Assembly (NCBI GenBank): GCA_040755715.1
Contig: JBFLXN010000009.1
Coordinates: 1-30,847 of the forward strand
DNA length: 30,847 nucleotides
DNA from: JBFLXN01 sp040755715 [NCBI: Candidatus Edwardsbacteria bacterium]
GTDB lineage: Bacteria; Edwardsbacteria; AC1; JBFLXN01
Direction of reading: 5' to 3'
The notes under the pieces were generated by a model. The model saw only the letters and a program-made list of their open reading frames with translations. It had not been told where the DNA came from and did no database searches. Position numbers and translations under genes: made by a program. Position 1 is the first letter of the stretch. Each line of letters opens with the position of its first letter. This document shows, one piece after another, positions 23,200 to 30,847 of the stretch.

Positions 23200-23916
23200 A
23201 TGAAGACACTAATAATTACGCCCACTTATAATGAAAGAGAAAATATCAGAGAATTTACCAGTGAGGTGTTAGCCGTCTCACCTTTAATTGAGATGCTGAT
23301 TATTGATGATAACTCCCCAGACGGCACCGGTCAAATTCTTGACGAACTCTCTAAAGAAAATTCACGAATCCATGTCTTTCATCGACCCAAAAAACTCGGA
23401 CTGGGAACTGCCTACACCACTGGATTCAAATGGGCACTTGAGGGAGATTATGACTATATCTTTGAGATGGATGCTGATTTTTCTCACGACCCCAAAACAC
23501 TGCCGATATTCTTAGAAAAGATTAAAGAATACGATTTGGTGATTGGCTCCCGGTATATTGAGGGAGTCAATGTGGTCAATTGGCCCATGAAGCGTCTGCT
23601 TTTATCATTCTTTGCCAATATGTATGCCCGAATCGTCACCGCCGTGCCGATTCGCGACCTAACTAGTGGCTTTAAGTGTTACCGCCGTGAAGTTTTGCAA
23701 GCAATTAATCTAAATGAGATTCACTCTAATGGCTACGCTTTTCAAATTGAGATGCATTATAAGGTATGGCATAAGGGATTCAGGGTAATAGAAATCCCTA
23801 TCGTCTTTGTAGAAAGGAAGAAGGGCGATTCCAAGATGTCAAAAAAGATTATTTACGAAGCCGCCTGGATGGTCTGGAAACTGCGGCTTTTGAGCCTCCT
23901 ACGAAGATTAAATTAG
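23200..23916 (+). CDS. Polyprenyl-phosphate mannosyltransferase-like GT2 (Dpm1 type)
   Basis: A 238-residue inverting GT-A enzyme that probably moves a hexose from a nucleotide donor to polyprenyl phosphate. It has PTYNERENI, IIDDNSPDGTG, FEMDADFSHDPKTLP with the DxD-type site, VIGSRYIEG, IRDLTSGFKCYRREVL and ending motif MSKKIIYEA. It is the soluble Dpm1 form without C-terminal membrane helices. The frame is open to 23137 over the toxin's end; ATG 23200 with GAGGG just upstream gives the normal N terminus. It may feed the YfhO-type protein. Confidence 0.9.
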   Translation: MKTLIITPTYNERENIREFTSEVLAVSPLIEMLIIDDNSPDGTGQILDELSKENSRIHVFHRPKKLGLGTAYTTGFKWALEGDYDYIFEMDADFSHDPKTLPIFLEKIKEYDLVIGSRYIEGVNVVNWPMKRLLLSFFANMYARIVTAVPIRDLTSGFKCYRREVLQAINLNEIHSNGYAFQIEMHYKVWHKGFRVIEIPIVFVERKKGDSKMSKKIIYEAAWMVWKLRLLSLLRRLN

Positions 23917-23917
23917 C

Positions 23918-23953
23918 ACGCAAGACGCTGTGGACGCTCGACGCAAGACGCTG
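23918..23953. repeat. 13-bp direct repeat between glycosyltransferase genes
   Basis: ACGCAAGACGCTG at 23918-23930 and again at 23941-23953, in a short GC-rich spacer that continues with GCGTAGAGC and GCGGAGAGCGG. Function unknown. Confidence 0.7.
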
Positions 23954-23999
23954 ACTGCATAAAGCGTAGAGCATTCAGCGTGAAGCGGAGAGCGGTATA

Positions 24000-26150
24000 A
24001 TGATAGAACTTTCTATTATCATTGTCAATTATAATTCTAAGGATTTTTTATTCAATTGCCCGACCTCAATTTATCATTCAGAGGTAACTTTTCCCTTTGA
24101 GGTCATTGTCATAGACAATGCTTCCACTGACGGCAGTGAAAAAGCCGTCTTTTCTTTTACGACCTCTCCCTTTCCCCGTCCGGAATTGACTCGTAATCCA
24201 AAGAATTTTGGCCTAGCTAAAGCCAATAATCAGGGCATTAAAATTGCTCAAGGTCGGTATCTTCTTTTTTTGAATCCTGATATTACACTAGCTCCAAAAG
24301 AATTGCAGAAATTGATGGATTTCGCCAGGAAGCATCCCGAAGCCGGTGTCATCGGTCCAAGACTCCTAAACCCTGATGGCTCGCTTCAATATTCCTGTCG
24401 CCAGTTTTATACCCTGCTGACTCTACTACTACGGCGCTCAATCTTGGGGAAAATTCCGCCAGGGAAAAATCTTATTCAGAGACATCTGATGATGGATTGG
24501 GACCATCAATCCCTTAGAGAAGTGGATTGGATCTTAGGCGCCTGTCTTTTAGTCACAAGAGAAGCGATTAAAAAAACAGGAATGATGGATGAGCGTTTTT
24601 TTCTCTATTTTGAAGATGTAGACTGGTGTTATCGGATGAGAAAAAATGGTTGGAAGGTTTTCTATTTTCCTGAAGCGGAAATCATTCATTATCATCAGCG
24701 CCAGAGTGCTAAAGGGTTAAAAGAAGCCTGGCAGGCTCATATTGGCAGTGTTTTGAAATTCATTGCCAAATATGGTGGACTCATTGGAAGAAGAAGAGAT
24801 TTTCTGATTAGTTCTGCTACCACTGAAAAGCTCTGGGCTAAAAAACATTGGTCAGAAATTTTTTCTGGCTTGACAGTTTTGACTGACCTTGTTACCATTA
24901 CTATTATATTCTGGTTGAGCTATCTCTTGCGGCTTTTTTTAACCACTGCTCCTTCTTTTGATTTTCAAAGATACGGACCACTCTATCTTAAAACACTTTT
25001 CACCGTAATGGTAGTGCTTCTTCTCTTCGGCTCTTATCGCCATAGCAGTCGTAAGCCCGTTTATCAACAACTTCTCTCCGCCCTTCAAGGGGTTCTATTC
25101 TCTACCTTTTGCCTTTTGGCTTTTCTATTTATGACCCGCGGACTCATTTACTCCAGGCTTTTCCTAAGCCTTTTCTGGTTTCTTTTGATTGTGGGAATGA
25201 GTCTTAATCGTAGCCTACTTTATAAATTTAATTTAAGCATGCTGGAAAAAGGATATGGTAAAAAACGCATTCTCATCTGGGGAGAAAGTGAGGTGTCTTT
25301 AGAACTTTTGGAAAGATTCTTACAAAATCCTGAACTGGGCTATGAAGTAGTCGGTTTTTTAGGTAGTGGAAAGGGTAACAAAACTTACGGCGGACTGCCC
25401 GTCTTTCCTGAGACTTTCCTAAACGAAAAAAATTTCCTTAGGGAAAGAAAGGTTATGCAAATCTTAGTTCCTGGACTTCAAACCAAAAAGGAAGAATATC
25501 AAAGGTTCATCCCACAATGTAAAGAGGCAGGAGTGGATTTGCGTCTGGTTTCTCCTGTCATAGACCTGTTGTTTCCACAAGCAAGAACTTTTGAAATTGC
25601 CAGTTTTTCCTTAGTCAGAGAGCAATTGCCCTTGTCAAAAACGCAAAATATCTGGCTGAAACGAATAATAGATTTAACCATTTCTCTCCTAACTTTACTT
25701 CTTCTTTCTCCAGTAATACTTTTATTAACTTTGTTTCACCTTTTTTCCGGAAAGCCGATTTGTGTCAAAGAGGCTCGTGTGGGAAAAGGGCGAAGGAAAT
25801 TTTTCGTTTACCGGTTCGCTTCTCCTCCTGGAAGAAACTTATTTCAACTCTTCAATATCTTGAAAGGGGATTTAAGTTTGGTGGGCGTTTCACCGCTAAC
25901 GGAAAATATTTCAACTAAAGAGGAATGGCAAGATAAGCGATTTGAGGCTTTACCGGGTTTAACTGGCTTTTGGCGATTAGTGCGGAAGAGCAATCTTTCA
26001 GAGAAAGAAGTCGCCTTGTTAGATTTATATTATTTGGAGCACTGGTCACCCATTTTAGATTTTGAAATTCTTCTAAAAACTATTCCTATACTTTTTACCG
26101 GAATTTTTGCCACTGATAAATCCAGCTATAATTCAGACCTTGGACTTTAG
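24000..26150 (+). CDS. GT2 glycosyltransferase fused to a sugar-phosphotransferase-like membrane domain
   Basis: A 716-residue two-part protein. Residues about 1-265 are a GT2/rhamnosyltransferase-like domain (IIIVNYNSKDFL, VIDNASTDGSEKA, FLNPDITL, FLYFEDVDWCYRMRKNG). Then come four or so membrane helices, a Rossmann-like CoA-binding region (RILIWGESEVSLELLERF) and a domain of the WbaP/PglC polyprenyl-phosphate sugar-phosphotransferase family: KRIIDLTISLLTLLLLSPV, SGKPICVKEARVGKG, LFQLFNILKGDLSLVGVSPL and LPGLTGFWRL. The segment that normally runs from KFRSM to LDELPQ is cut to about ten residues (YRFASPPGRN), so the catalytic Asp-Glu pair is missing. The phosphotransferase part may be inactive. 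The stop codon abuts MITE-like repeat B. Confidence 0.85.
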   Translation: MIELSIIIVNYNSKDFLFNCPTSIYHSEVTFPFEVIVIDNASTDGSEKAVFSFTTSPFPRPELTRNPKNFGLAKANNQGIKIAQGRYLLFLNPDITLAPKELQKLMDFARKHPEAGVIGPRLLNPDGSLQYSCRQFYTLLTLLLRRSILGKIPPGKNLIQRHLMMDWDHQSLREVDWILGACLLVTREAIKKTGMMDERFFLYFEDVDWCYRMRKNGWKVFYFPEAEIIHYHQRQSAKGLKEAWQAHIGSVLKFIAKYGGLIGRRRDFLISSATTEKLWAKKHWSEIFSGLTVLTDLVTITIIFWLSYLLRLFLTTAPSFDFQRYGPLYLKTLFTVMVVLLLFGSYRHSSRKPVYQQLLSALQGVLFSTFCLLAFLFMTRGLIYSRLFLSLFWFLLIVGMSLNRSLLYKFNLSMLEKGYGKKRILIWGESEVSLELLERFLQNPELGYEVVGFLGSGKGNKTYGGLPVFPETFLNEKNFLRERKVMQILVPGLQTKKEEYQRFIPQCKEAGVDLRLVSPVIDLLFPQARTFEIASFSLVREQLPLSKTQNIWLKRIIDLTISLLTLLLLSPVILLLTLFHLFSGKPICVKEARVGKGRRKFFVYRFASPPGRNLFQLFNILKGDLSLVGVSPLTENISTKEEWQDKRFEALPGLTGFWRLVRKSNLSEKEVALLDLYYLEHWSPILDFEILLKTIPILFTGIFATDKSSYNSDLGL

Positions 26151-26416
26151 CACGACTTTGTTAAAATTTTGTCTAAAATTGGCACGATTTATCCTGAACG
26201 GAGTGAAGGAAAATCAACACTGACAAGCGTTTAAGCCTTCTTGGCTTGTTCTTCTCTTGCTTGTCCAAGAGAAGAACCAAGAGAAAGACAGCCCAAGCCC
26301 CGATAAATCGGGGCTTCAGGGCATCCTCAAAAGCACAAGAAAAGTGCCTCATAGGCCTATATTATTGTGCCAGAGGGCTTCCAGGCAGATTTTGAGCCAA
26401 AATTTAACAAAGCACT
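26151..26416 (+). mobile_element. MITE-like repeat B, copy 2
   Basis: It matches the reverse complement of 362-640. The ends CACGACTTTGTTAAAATTTT and, read inward from the other side, CAGTGCTTTGTTAAATTTTG form imperfect terminal inverted repeats of about 33 bp. TTTAG flanks both sides (26146-26150 and 26418-26422), a possible 5-bp target duplication. An extra hairpin CTTCTCTT/AAGAGAAG lies at about 26251-26274, absent from copy 1. The left TTTAG includes the stop codon of the preceding gene. Confidence 0.75.
26295..26316. repeat. CCCGAT/ATCGGG hairpin inside repeat B copy 2
   Basis: AAGCCCCGAT and ATCGGGGCTT with a two-base loop, the same as at 499-520. Confidence 0.8.
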
Positions 26417-26482
26417 GTTTAGATTCCTGAGCCTGTCAGGAGTAAGCTTTAAACATTGGTCAAAGGGTTGGGGTCAAAAAAT

Positions 26483-27460
26483 ATGAGTTTTTCACTTTTT
26501 GAAAGAATAAAGGGTAAGATAGTGCTGGCGCCGATGGCTGGAATTACTGATTCATCATTCCGCCTTTTAGCAAAAAGATTTGGAGCGGCCCTGGTCTATT
26601 CAGAGATGATTTCAGCAGAGGGAGTTGTCCGGGGTAATACCAACAGTCTGCGGCTTCTTTATTTTAAGCAAGAAGAACAACCGATTGGCATTCAAATTTT
26701 TGGCACCAATCCTGAAGCTTTGGCTAAAGCCGCCCAAAAAATAGAGAAACTTGGGGCATCTTTGATTGACTTCAATCTTGGATGTCCGGTAAGAAAAGTA
26801 GTAAAGACAGAAGCCGGAGCAGGACTTTTAAGAAAGCCCAAACAATTGCAAAAAATCGTTAACCGCATAACCAAATCAGTAAATCTCCCGGTGACGGCCA
26901 AAATCAGAAGTGGTTGGGACCGAAAATCAGTGAATGCAGTAGAGATTGCCCAACTCTTAGAGGAATGCGGTCTGGCTGGCATTACTGTTCATGCCCGCAC
27001 CAAAACCGAGGAGTTTGACGGAGAAGCCGATTGGAAAGTGATTAAACAGGTCAAAGAGAAAGTGAAAATTTTTGTTATTGGTAACGGAGATGTGAAAACT
27101 CCTGAAGACGCCAAGAAGATGTTTGAACTAACTAACTGTGATGCGGTGATGATTGGTCGGGCGGCTTTGGGTAATCCCTGGATTTTTCCCCAAACACAAC
27201 ATTTTTTGAACACTGGTGAACTCTTACCGCCACCATCAACCAATGAAATCGTGCAGACGGCGCTGACACATTTAGAATTGGCTTGCTCAGAAAGAGGAGA
27301 ATATCAAGGAGTTCGCCAGATGAAGAGACACTTAGGCTGGTATACCCGAGGATTACCGCAAGGGGCAAGATTTAGAGACGCAATCAGCAAAGTAGAAAAA
27401 CTTGAAAAGATAAAAGAACTTTTGGGCAGTCTTACATTTTTTTCTGACAAGATAGAGTAA
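26483..27460 (+). CDS. dusB: tRNA-dihydrouridine synthase
   Basis: An FMN enzyme reducing uridine to dihydrouridine in tRNA. The TIM-barrel motifs are present: VLAPMAGITDSSFR, the catalytic Cys in DFNLGCPVRKV, AKIRSGWD, ITVHARTK, VIGNGDVKTPEDA and AVMIGRAALGNPWIF (landmarks), plus a C-terminal helical RNA-binding part with MKRHLGWY. Overall closest to DusB. The frame opens at TTG 26456, but ATG 26483 gives the usual start (325 residues). It stands alone after repeat B, with no clear promoter. Confidence 0.93.
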   Translation: MSFSLFERIKGKIVLAPMAGITDSSFRLLAKRFGAALVYSEMISAEGVVRGNTNSLRLLYFKQEEQPIGIQIFGTNPEALAKAAQKIEKLGASLIDFNLGCPVRKVVKTEAGAGLLRKPKQLQKIVNRITKSVNLPVTAKIRSGWDRKSVNAVEIAQLLEECGLAGITVHARTKTEEFDGEADWKVIKQVKEKVKIFVIGNGDVKTPEDAKKMFELTNCDAVMIGRAALGNPWIFPQTQHFLNTGELLPPPSTNEIVQTALTHLELACSERGEYQGVRQMKRHLGWYTRGLPQGARFRDAISKVEKLEKIKELLGSLTFFSDKIE

Positions 27461-27515
27461 TTGTTGTATTCTTTTATTAATCAAATTTTAGCATTATACA
27501 AGGGGGAAAATAGCA

Positions 27516-28937
27516 GTGAAAAGTACAATACTCTATTTTCTTCACGGATTTCTTCTGGGACTGACTTGTTTGTCTCAAAGCTTTGCTACCGAGGTAAGAT
27601 TTCTTGGAATGGGGCATCTGAGTTTAGTTGTGGAAGATGAAACTAATCAGATAAATCTATATCGCTTCGGGGACAATGTTGCCGGAGCGCTAAAAGACGA
27701 AGAGACTTCAACTGCTTCAGGAGATTTCTCCTTTGCTCAACAAAAAAGCAAGACCGCTGGCAAAATTGATTCCTTAAGATATACCGCCTTTGGTCAAGCC
27801 TTTCCAAAATCTCTCAGAGAATATACCCCATTTGAACTTCTCGCAGGTGAACTTGATTTTCCTATATTTAATCTTCCGGGGAATTCTATTACCTGGATTC
27901 AAAGGAAGACTGGAGAAGAAAGAAATATATTTGGTGAAGTCTCAAGACCACAGGCTTATGGAATGAACTTCTCATATTCCACAATGAAGAGAGATAGTCT
28001 CTCAAAACAATATAAAGAAACAGTCAATACTCCTCAAGTGGAGATTTTTTATAACCAAAATTACAGTGAAAGAATTTCTTGGGGGCTCAAATTGGGAGGA
28101 TTTCAGGGTAAATATAAACACAGTGAGACCAAAGATGAAGTGAGCCTTACAAATTTTGGTGCTGGGCTGGGTGGAGGTTTTTCTTTTGCTGAAAAACTCT
28201 GGCTCGGACTTGTTCTTGATGGGCACCTGCCAAAATTTGAGGAGGTGACCACATCATTCGGAAGGACAGATAGAATAACTTATTCAGGGACAGGGTTTAG
28301 AACTGGGCTACAAACTATTTGCAATATTGCCCGACTTAAAGCAGGAGGAAGATTTGCTTATCATCGTGTAAAGACAAAAGGAAAAACTGGGACTTTTTCT
28401 GTAGATAGTTTTGAAGGGATGACCCGCGTCCTTTACAACCTTCTATTTATTCCAGTGAAATTGGGAGGGATGTGCGGGTATGATAGAAAGAAGCCAGTAG
28501 ATAAAGATGATGTTGGCAGAATTGATTACCAAGCCAAGGTTTCTACCTTTCTTTTTGGTAGCGGTGCCGGTTTGAAAGTTCCCTTAGGCACAGTGGGAGC
28601 GGAATATCATTTAGAAAGCCGAAAGATTGATGATGTATTTGAAGACACTACTATAAGTGGGAAAAATTATGAAATAAATATTGGTGCTGAATTCAATTTA
28701 GTCAAAACAATTTTTCTCCGGGTGGGCTATATTGTAGGGCAAGAAGACCCGGATATAAAGGTTAGTAAAAATGAATGGAAAAGCAATACAATCACCGCAG
28801 GTATTGGTGTAGACATATTGCAAAAAATTAAAGCTGATTTCGCCTATAACCACATAGTTTCCAAACCCAAGGACAATCCTAATGGAAAAGAGGTGAAGGA
28901 AAATGTGGCAATGCTGACGGTAAAAGTGAAGTATTAG
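27516..28937 (+). CDS. Outer-membrane beta-barrel protein of unknown function
   Basis: A 473-residue protein with a signal peptide (about 1-24, ending SQSFA). The rest is rich in alternating beta strands (GAGLGGGFSFAEKLWLGLVL, LKAGGRFAYHRV) and ends in an aromatic residue (LTVKVKY), as expected of an outer-membrane barrel. The early FLGMGHLSLVVEDETNQINLYRFGDNVA pattern is one I associate with barrel proteins of FCB/WOR-3-type genomes, but I cannot name a family. It starts at GTG 27516 with GGGGGA about ten bases before. Transporter or structural roles are both possible. Confidence 0.75.
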   Translation: MKSTILYFLHGFLLGLTCLSQSFATEVRFLGMGHLSLVVEDETNQINLYRFGDNVAGALKDEETSTASGDFSFAQQKSKTAGKIDSLRYTAFGQAFPKSLREYTPFELLAGELDFPIFNLPGNSITWIQRKTGEERNIFGEVSRPQAYGMNFSYSTMKRDSLSKQYKETVNTPQVEIFYNQNYSERISWGLKLGGFQGKYKHSETKDEVSLTNFGAGLGGGFSFAEKLWLGLVLDGHLPKFEEVTTSFGRTDRITYSGTGFRTGLQTICNIARLKAGGRFAYHRVKTKGKTGTFSVDSFEGMTRVLYNLLFIPVKLGGMCGYDRKKPVDKDDVGRIDYQAKVSTFLFGSGAGLKVPLGTVGAEYHLESRKIDDVFEDTTISGKNYEINIGAEFNLVKTIFLRVGYIVGQEDPDIKVSKNEWKSNTITAGIGVDILQKIKADFAYNHIVSKPKDNPNGKEVKENVAMLTVKVKY

Positions 28938-29007
28938 GAGAGCTCTTGAAAACTATCATTCGCTTTCTTGATTACGGAGATTTCTGGATTTTTTAGAAGT
29001 TTCTTAA

Positions 29008-29103
29008 AAGAAAAGTATTAACCTTGTCAACCTTAAAGCAAAAGGTTATGTTTATACCGAAGAAGGATGGTTACTTTCTGAGGAACAAAAAGTAAGGGGT
29101 GGC
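29008..29103 (+). other. Possible gene remnant before the CarboxypepD_reg gene
   Basis: An open stretch in the frame of the next gene reads LVNLKAKGYVYTEEGWLLSEEQK. The GYV-Y-GWL-SEEQ pattern resembles short envelope-protein repeats of the form GYVYY.GEWLTPEE. There is no proper start or ribosome-binding site. It may be a decayed fragment or chance. Confidence 0.25.
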
Positions 29104-29560
29104 ATGAAAATATCCCTAAAATATTTGTTATTTTCTCCAATGGCGATTGCAGTTTTTTTGCAGGCAGGGAGCGGCTCAGTAGCAGAGTCAGTTGCTGAAG
29201 CCACTGGGAAAATAGAAGGTAGGGTTATAAATGCATTGACAGGAGATTCTTTACCTGGCGCTCTCGTAATGATATTAGGGAAAGGTAGGGGAGTTTTTGC
29301 TGACAGCGGAGGCTATTATTCTATCGCCAATCTGCCAGTAGGTAATTGTTCCCTTGGCGCAGGTCTGGGAGGCTATATGTCAGCGAAAGTGAGCGATGTC
29401 AAAGTGATTAAGGATTCTACCACTGTTATTAATTTCGACTTAACTCCTTGGATTGTTGCGATGGCAGCGATGGAATGCAAGACTGGGAAACCGGTAGTCA
29501 AGTCGGCCATCAAAGGAAAAGTTACAGATGTATCAAGTGGAAGGGGTCTCTCCGGAGCTA

Positions 29561-29709
29561 GTGCTCTGTGACGTAAATTTGTGAGGTTTTGTAGTGTAGC
29601 CCTTTATGGGCGTAATTACGGGAACAAGCCCCCTCGGGCGTCCCGATTTATCGGGACGGGCGAGCCTACACTACCACTGAAACTGTCAAACATCTGTGTC
29701 ACAAACCAC
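29561..29709 (+). mobile_element. MITE A, copy 2 (149 bp, TA target duplication)
   Basis: TA at 29559-29560 and 29710-29711, both within CTAG. The ends GTGCTCTGTGAC... and (read inward) GTGGTTTGTGAC... are imperfect inverted repeats; inner GTAGTGTAG/CTACACTAC as in copy 1. Its first 72 bases match copy 1 with two differences, whereas the right ends differ more. It carries an extra hairpin (29633-29664) not present in copy 1. Confidence 0.88.
29633..29664. repeat. CCCGAT hairpin nested in MITE A copy 2
   Basis: The core GTCCCGAT/ATCGGGAC (29640-29657) is extended outwards by CTCG/CGAG with one mismatch. Copy 1 of the MITE lacks this block at the same place, so it appears to be a later insertion. 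Confidence 0.8.
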
Positions 29710-30481
29710 TAGGGTGGACATATTAGGCTTGTCTATGGAAACCATCACCCACATTGACGGCTACTATCTTATTGATAAAGTGCCGGTGGGAATAGGTCGC
29801 CTCGAGGCAAGCAAGATGGGCTATAATCCAGTAGAGACTGATGTCAAAGTCATTGGGGATTCTAGCACTATCGTTAATTTCGCACTGACTAAGGCAGAAG
29901 CGAACATAAAGGGGGAGGTTATGGATGCATCAACAGGGAAAATCATATCCAGTGCCAATGTAGCGATATTGGGCACGACTATAGAAACCATTGCTTCCGA
30001 TGGTTTTTATTTTATCCCCAATGTGTCCCCGGGAATCCACTCCCTGAAGGCAAGCAGGGTAGGCTATAACCCGATGATAGTGACTGATGTCAGAGTGAGC
30101 AAGGATTCTGTTGTTGTGGTCGACTTCAGATTTGTTCCTGTAAGTGTGCAAGCTACGGAAGGAGAAATCAAAGGCGAAAAACCGACGAAAATCAAGTATA
30201 CAAAGTATAGTACGAATATTAAGGGCAGAATCACAGATGCGAAAACAGGAGAGAGCCTTCCTGGTGCTACTGTAGTGGTATTGGGCACACACATTTCGGA
30301 TATTTCCAATATTGATGGCAATTATGTTATTCAGAATGCACCAGTAGGAATTTGTTCTCTTAGAGCGTATATGATGGGCTATGAGCGGATGACGGTGAAG
30401 GATATCAGAGTTCCTAAAGATTCTACCGTTACCGTTGATTTCAGGCTAGCTCCTGAAGTTATTAAGATGCCGCGATGGTAA

Positions 30482-30847
30482 AAACAGAGACTGGCGAAAT
30501 AATGTCTGTTATTATTTTAAAAATGGATGAATGGCTGGTATAAGGTGAAAAGAACATCTATTTTCTCTTGACCCGCTAAAAGCAGAGACAAAGTGGATGG
30601 GTCAAGGAACTTCTACGCATAAGCCCCTCCCACCGACTTTCGTCGGGGTCGGGGCATTAGCCAGAATTTTCTTGACACAATTTTTGGATTGTATTATAAT
30701 TACAAAGGTGGTTGATTTACTTACTAAGGAGAGCAGAAAATATTTTACACTTTATGCAGTACAACAGACTTCTACAGGCTTGGTTCAGACTCTCTTCATG
30801 CCAAGGTTTAGGAGTAATAATGTAAAACATTTATCACTCTCTCATTA
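30482..30847. other. Gene-free right end with a promoter
   Basis: It holds TTGACCC/GGGTCAA arms (30568-30574 and 30599-30605), a nested hairpin GCCCC ... CCGAC/GTCGG ... GGGGC (30623-30655) and a strong promoter (30672-30700). After the promoter only a 23-codon frame (about 30754-30825) is seen, so the gene it serves may lie beyond the window, or the transcript may be a small RNA. Confidence 0.55.
30672..30700 (+). promoter_or_regulatory. Consensus sigma70 promoter at the window end
   Basis: TTGACA (30672-30677), a 17-bp spacer and TATAAT (30695-30700): full consensus in both boxes, the best match in the window. The product is not visible here. Confidence 0.8.

Larger units (their letters stand above)
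29104..30481 (+). pseudogene. Secreted protein of four CarboxypepD_reg repeats, split by a MITE
   Basis: A signal peptide (MKISLKYLLFSPMAIAVF) is followed by four carboxypeptidase-regulatory-like Ig repeats, each with the pattern I-G-V-D--TGE-LPGA-V-ILG ... DGYY-I--VPVG ... VKV-KDSTT-V-F-L. The reading frame from 29104 stops at 29571 inside a 149-bp MITE (29561-29709). It resumes in another frame from 29712 (RVDILGLSMETI) to 30481. Deleting one TA plus the MITE (151 bp) joins GLSGA to RVDILG in frame within the second repeat, so the insertion is the only visible lesion. Such repeats occur on TonB receptors and cell-surface proteins; here they make up the whole protein. The half from 29696 could still be translated but lacks a signal peptide. 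Confidence 0.85.

Noticed and set aside
1-30847. Prophage or integrative element
   Set aside because: No integrase, phage structural genes, conjugation genes or tRNA attachment site are seen; small non-coding elements explain the repeats.

Overview
The window reads as a chromosomal segment of a Gram-negative, moderately AT-rich, uncultured-type bacterium. Envelope clues are a signal-peptide beta-barrel protein (27516-28937) and a secreted FG-GAP/VCBS-repeat protein that ends in a FlgD-Ig-like sorting domain with an SYPNPF motif (13028-14968). That domain style, the tandem carboxypeptidase-regulatory-like protein, the YfhO-type membrane protein and the many palindromic repeats fit FCB-group or WOR-3/Stahlbacteria-type candidate phyla. 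This placement is inference; there is no rRNA, tRNA or CRISPR array in the window to anchor it.

Layout. 1-722 is gene-free and packed with palindromes and one copy of a 265-280 bp MITE-like repeat. Era GTPase and an ATP-grasp protein lie on the minus strand (723-2823). Everything after 3203 is on the plus strand. First comes a large soluble fusion of two degenerate chemoreceptor-type signalling hairpins with a family 5 solute-binding domain (3203-6616), then RNase PH, FtsY, and a B12-type radical SAM enzyme. From 10 to 26 kb there is a surface-glycan region: three GT-A/GT-B glycosyltransferase genes, a polyprenyl-phosphate mannosyltransferase-like enzyme, a flippase-like LPG-synthase-TM protein, a YfhO protein, a methyltransferase and a GT2/sugar-phosphotransferase fusion. 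Four or five small toxin-antitoxin-type modules are interleaved with it: RelB/RelE-like, an MNT-HEPN fusion, a small protein plus nucleotidyltransferase, HicBA, and AbrB/RelE-like. At least two of the toxins are broken. 26.4-30.5 kb holds a tRNA-dihydrouridine synthase, the beta-barrel protein and an interrupted CarboxypepD_reg-repeat protein.

The most striking feature is the density of small palindromic and inverted-repeat elements, several inside coding sequence. (1) A MITE with TA target duplications (115 and 149 bp) interrupts a relE-like toxin and the CarboxypepD_reg protein; removing it in silico from the latter restores the reading frame exactly. (2) A second MITE-like element with about 33-bp terminal inverted repeats occurs at 362-640 and 26151-26416 in opposite orientation. 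(3) GTAGGGGC...GCCC palindromes lie in frame inside three unrelated genes (chemoreceptor-like fusion, ftsY, yfhO-like); two of them add the identical peptide VGALNLTP. (4) A GC-rich element of about 65-70 bp is shared between an in-frame insertion in ftsY and the DNA just upstream of era. Together these look like protein-tolerated palindromic elements comparable in behaviour to the Rickettsia palindromic elements, in an unrelated lineage.

Other points of note are a leaderless-looking promoter for the chemoreceptor/solute-binding fusion, a sugar-phosphotransferase domain that lacks its catalytic Asp-Glu segment, a single-base frameshift in hicA, and a four-helix-bundle (S23) gene bracketed by an inverted repeat.
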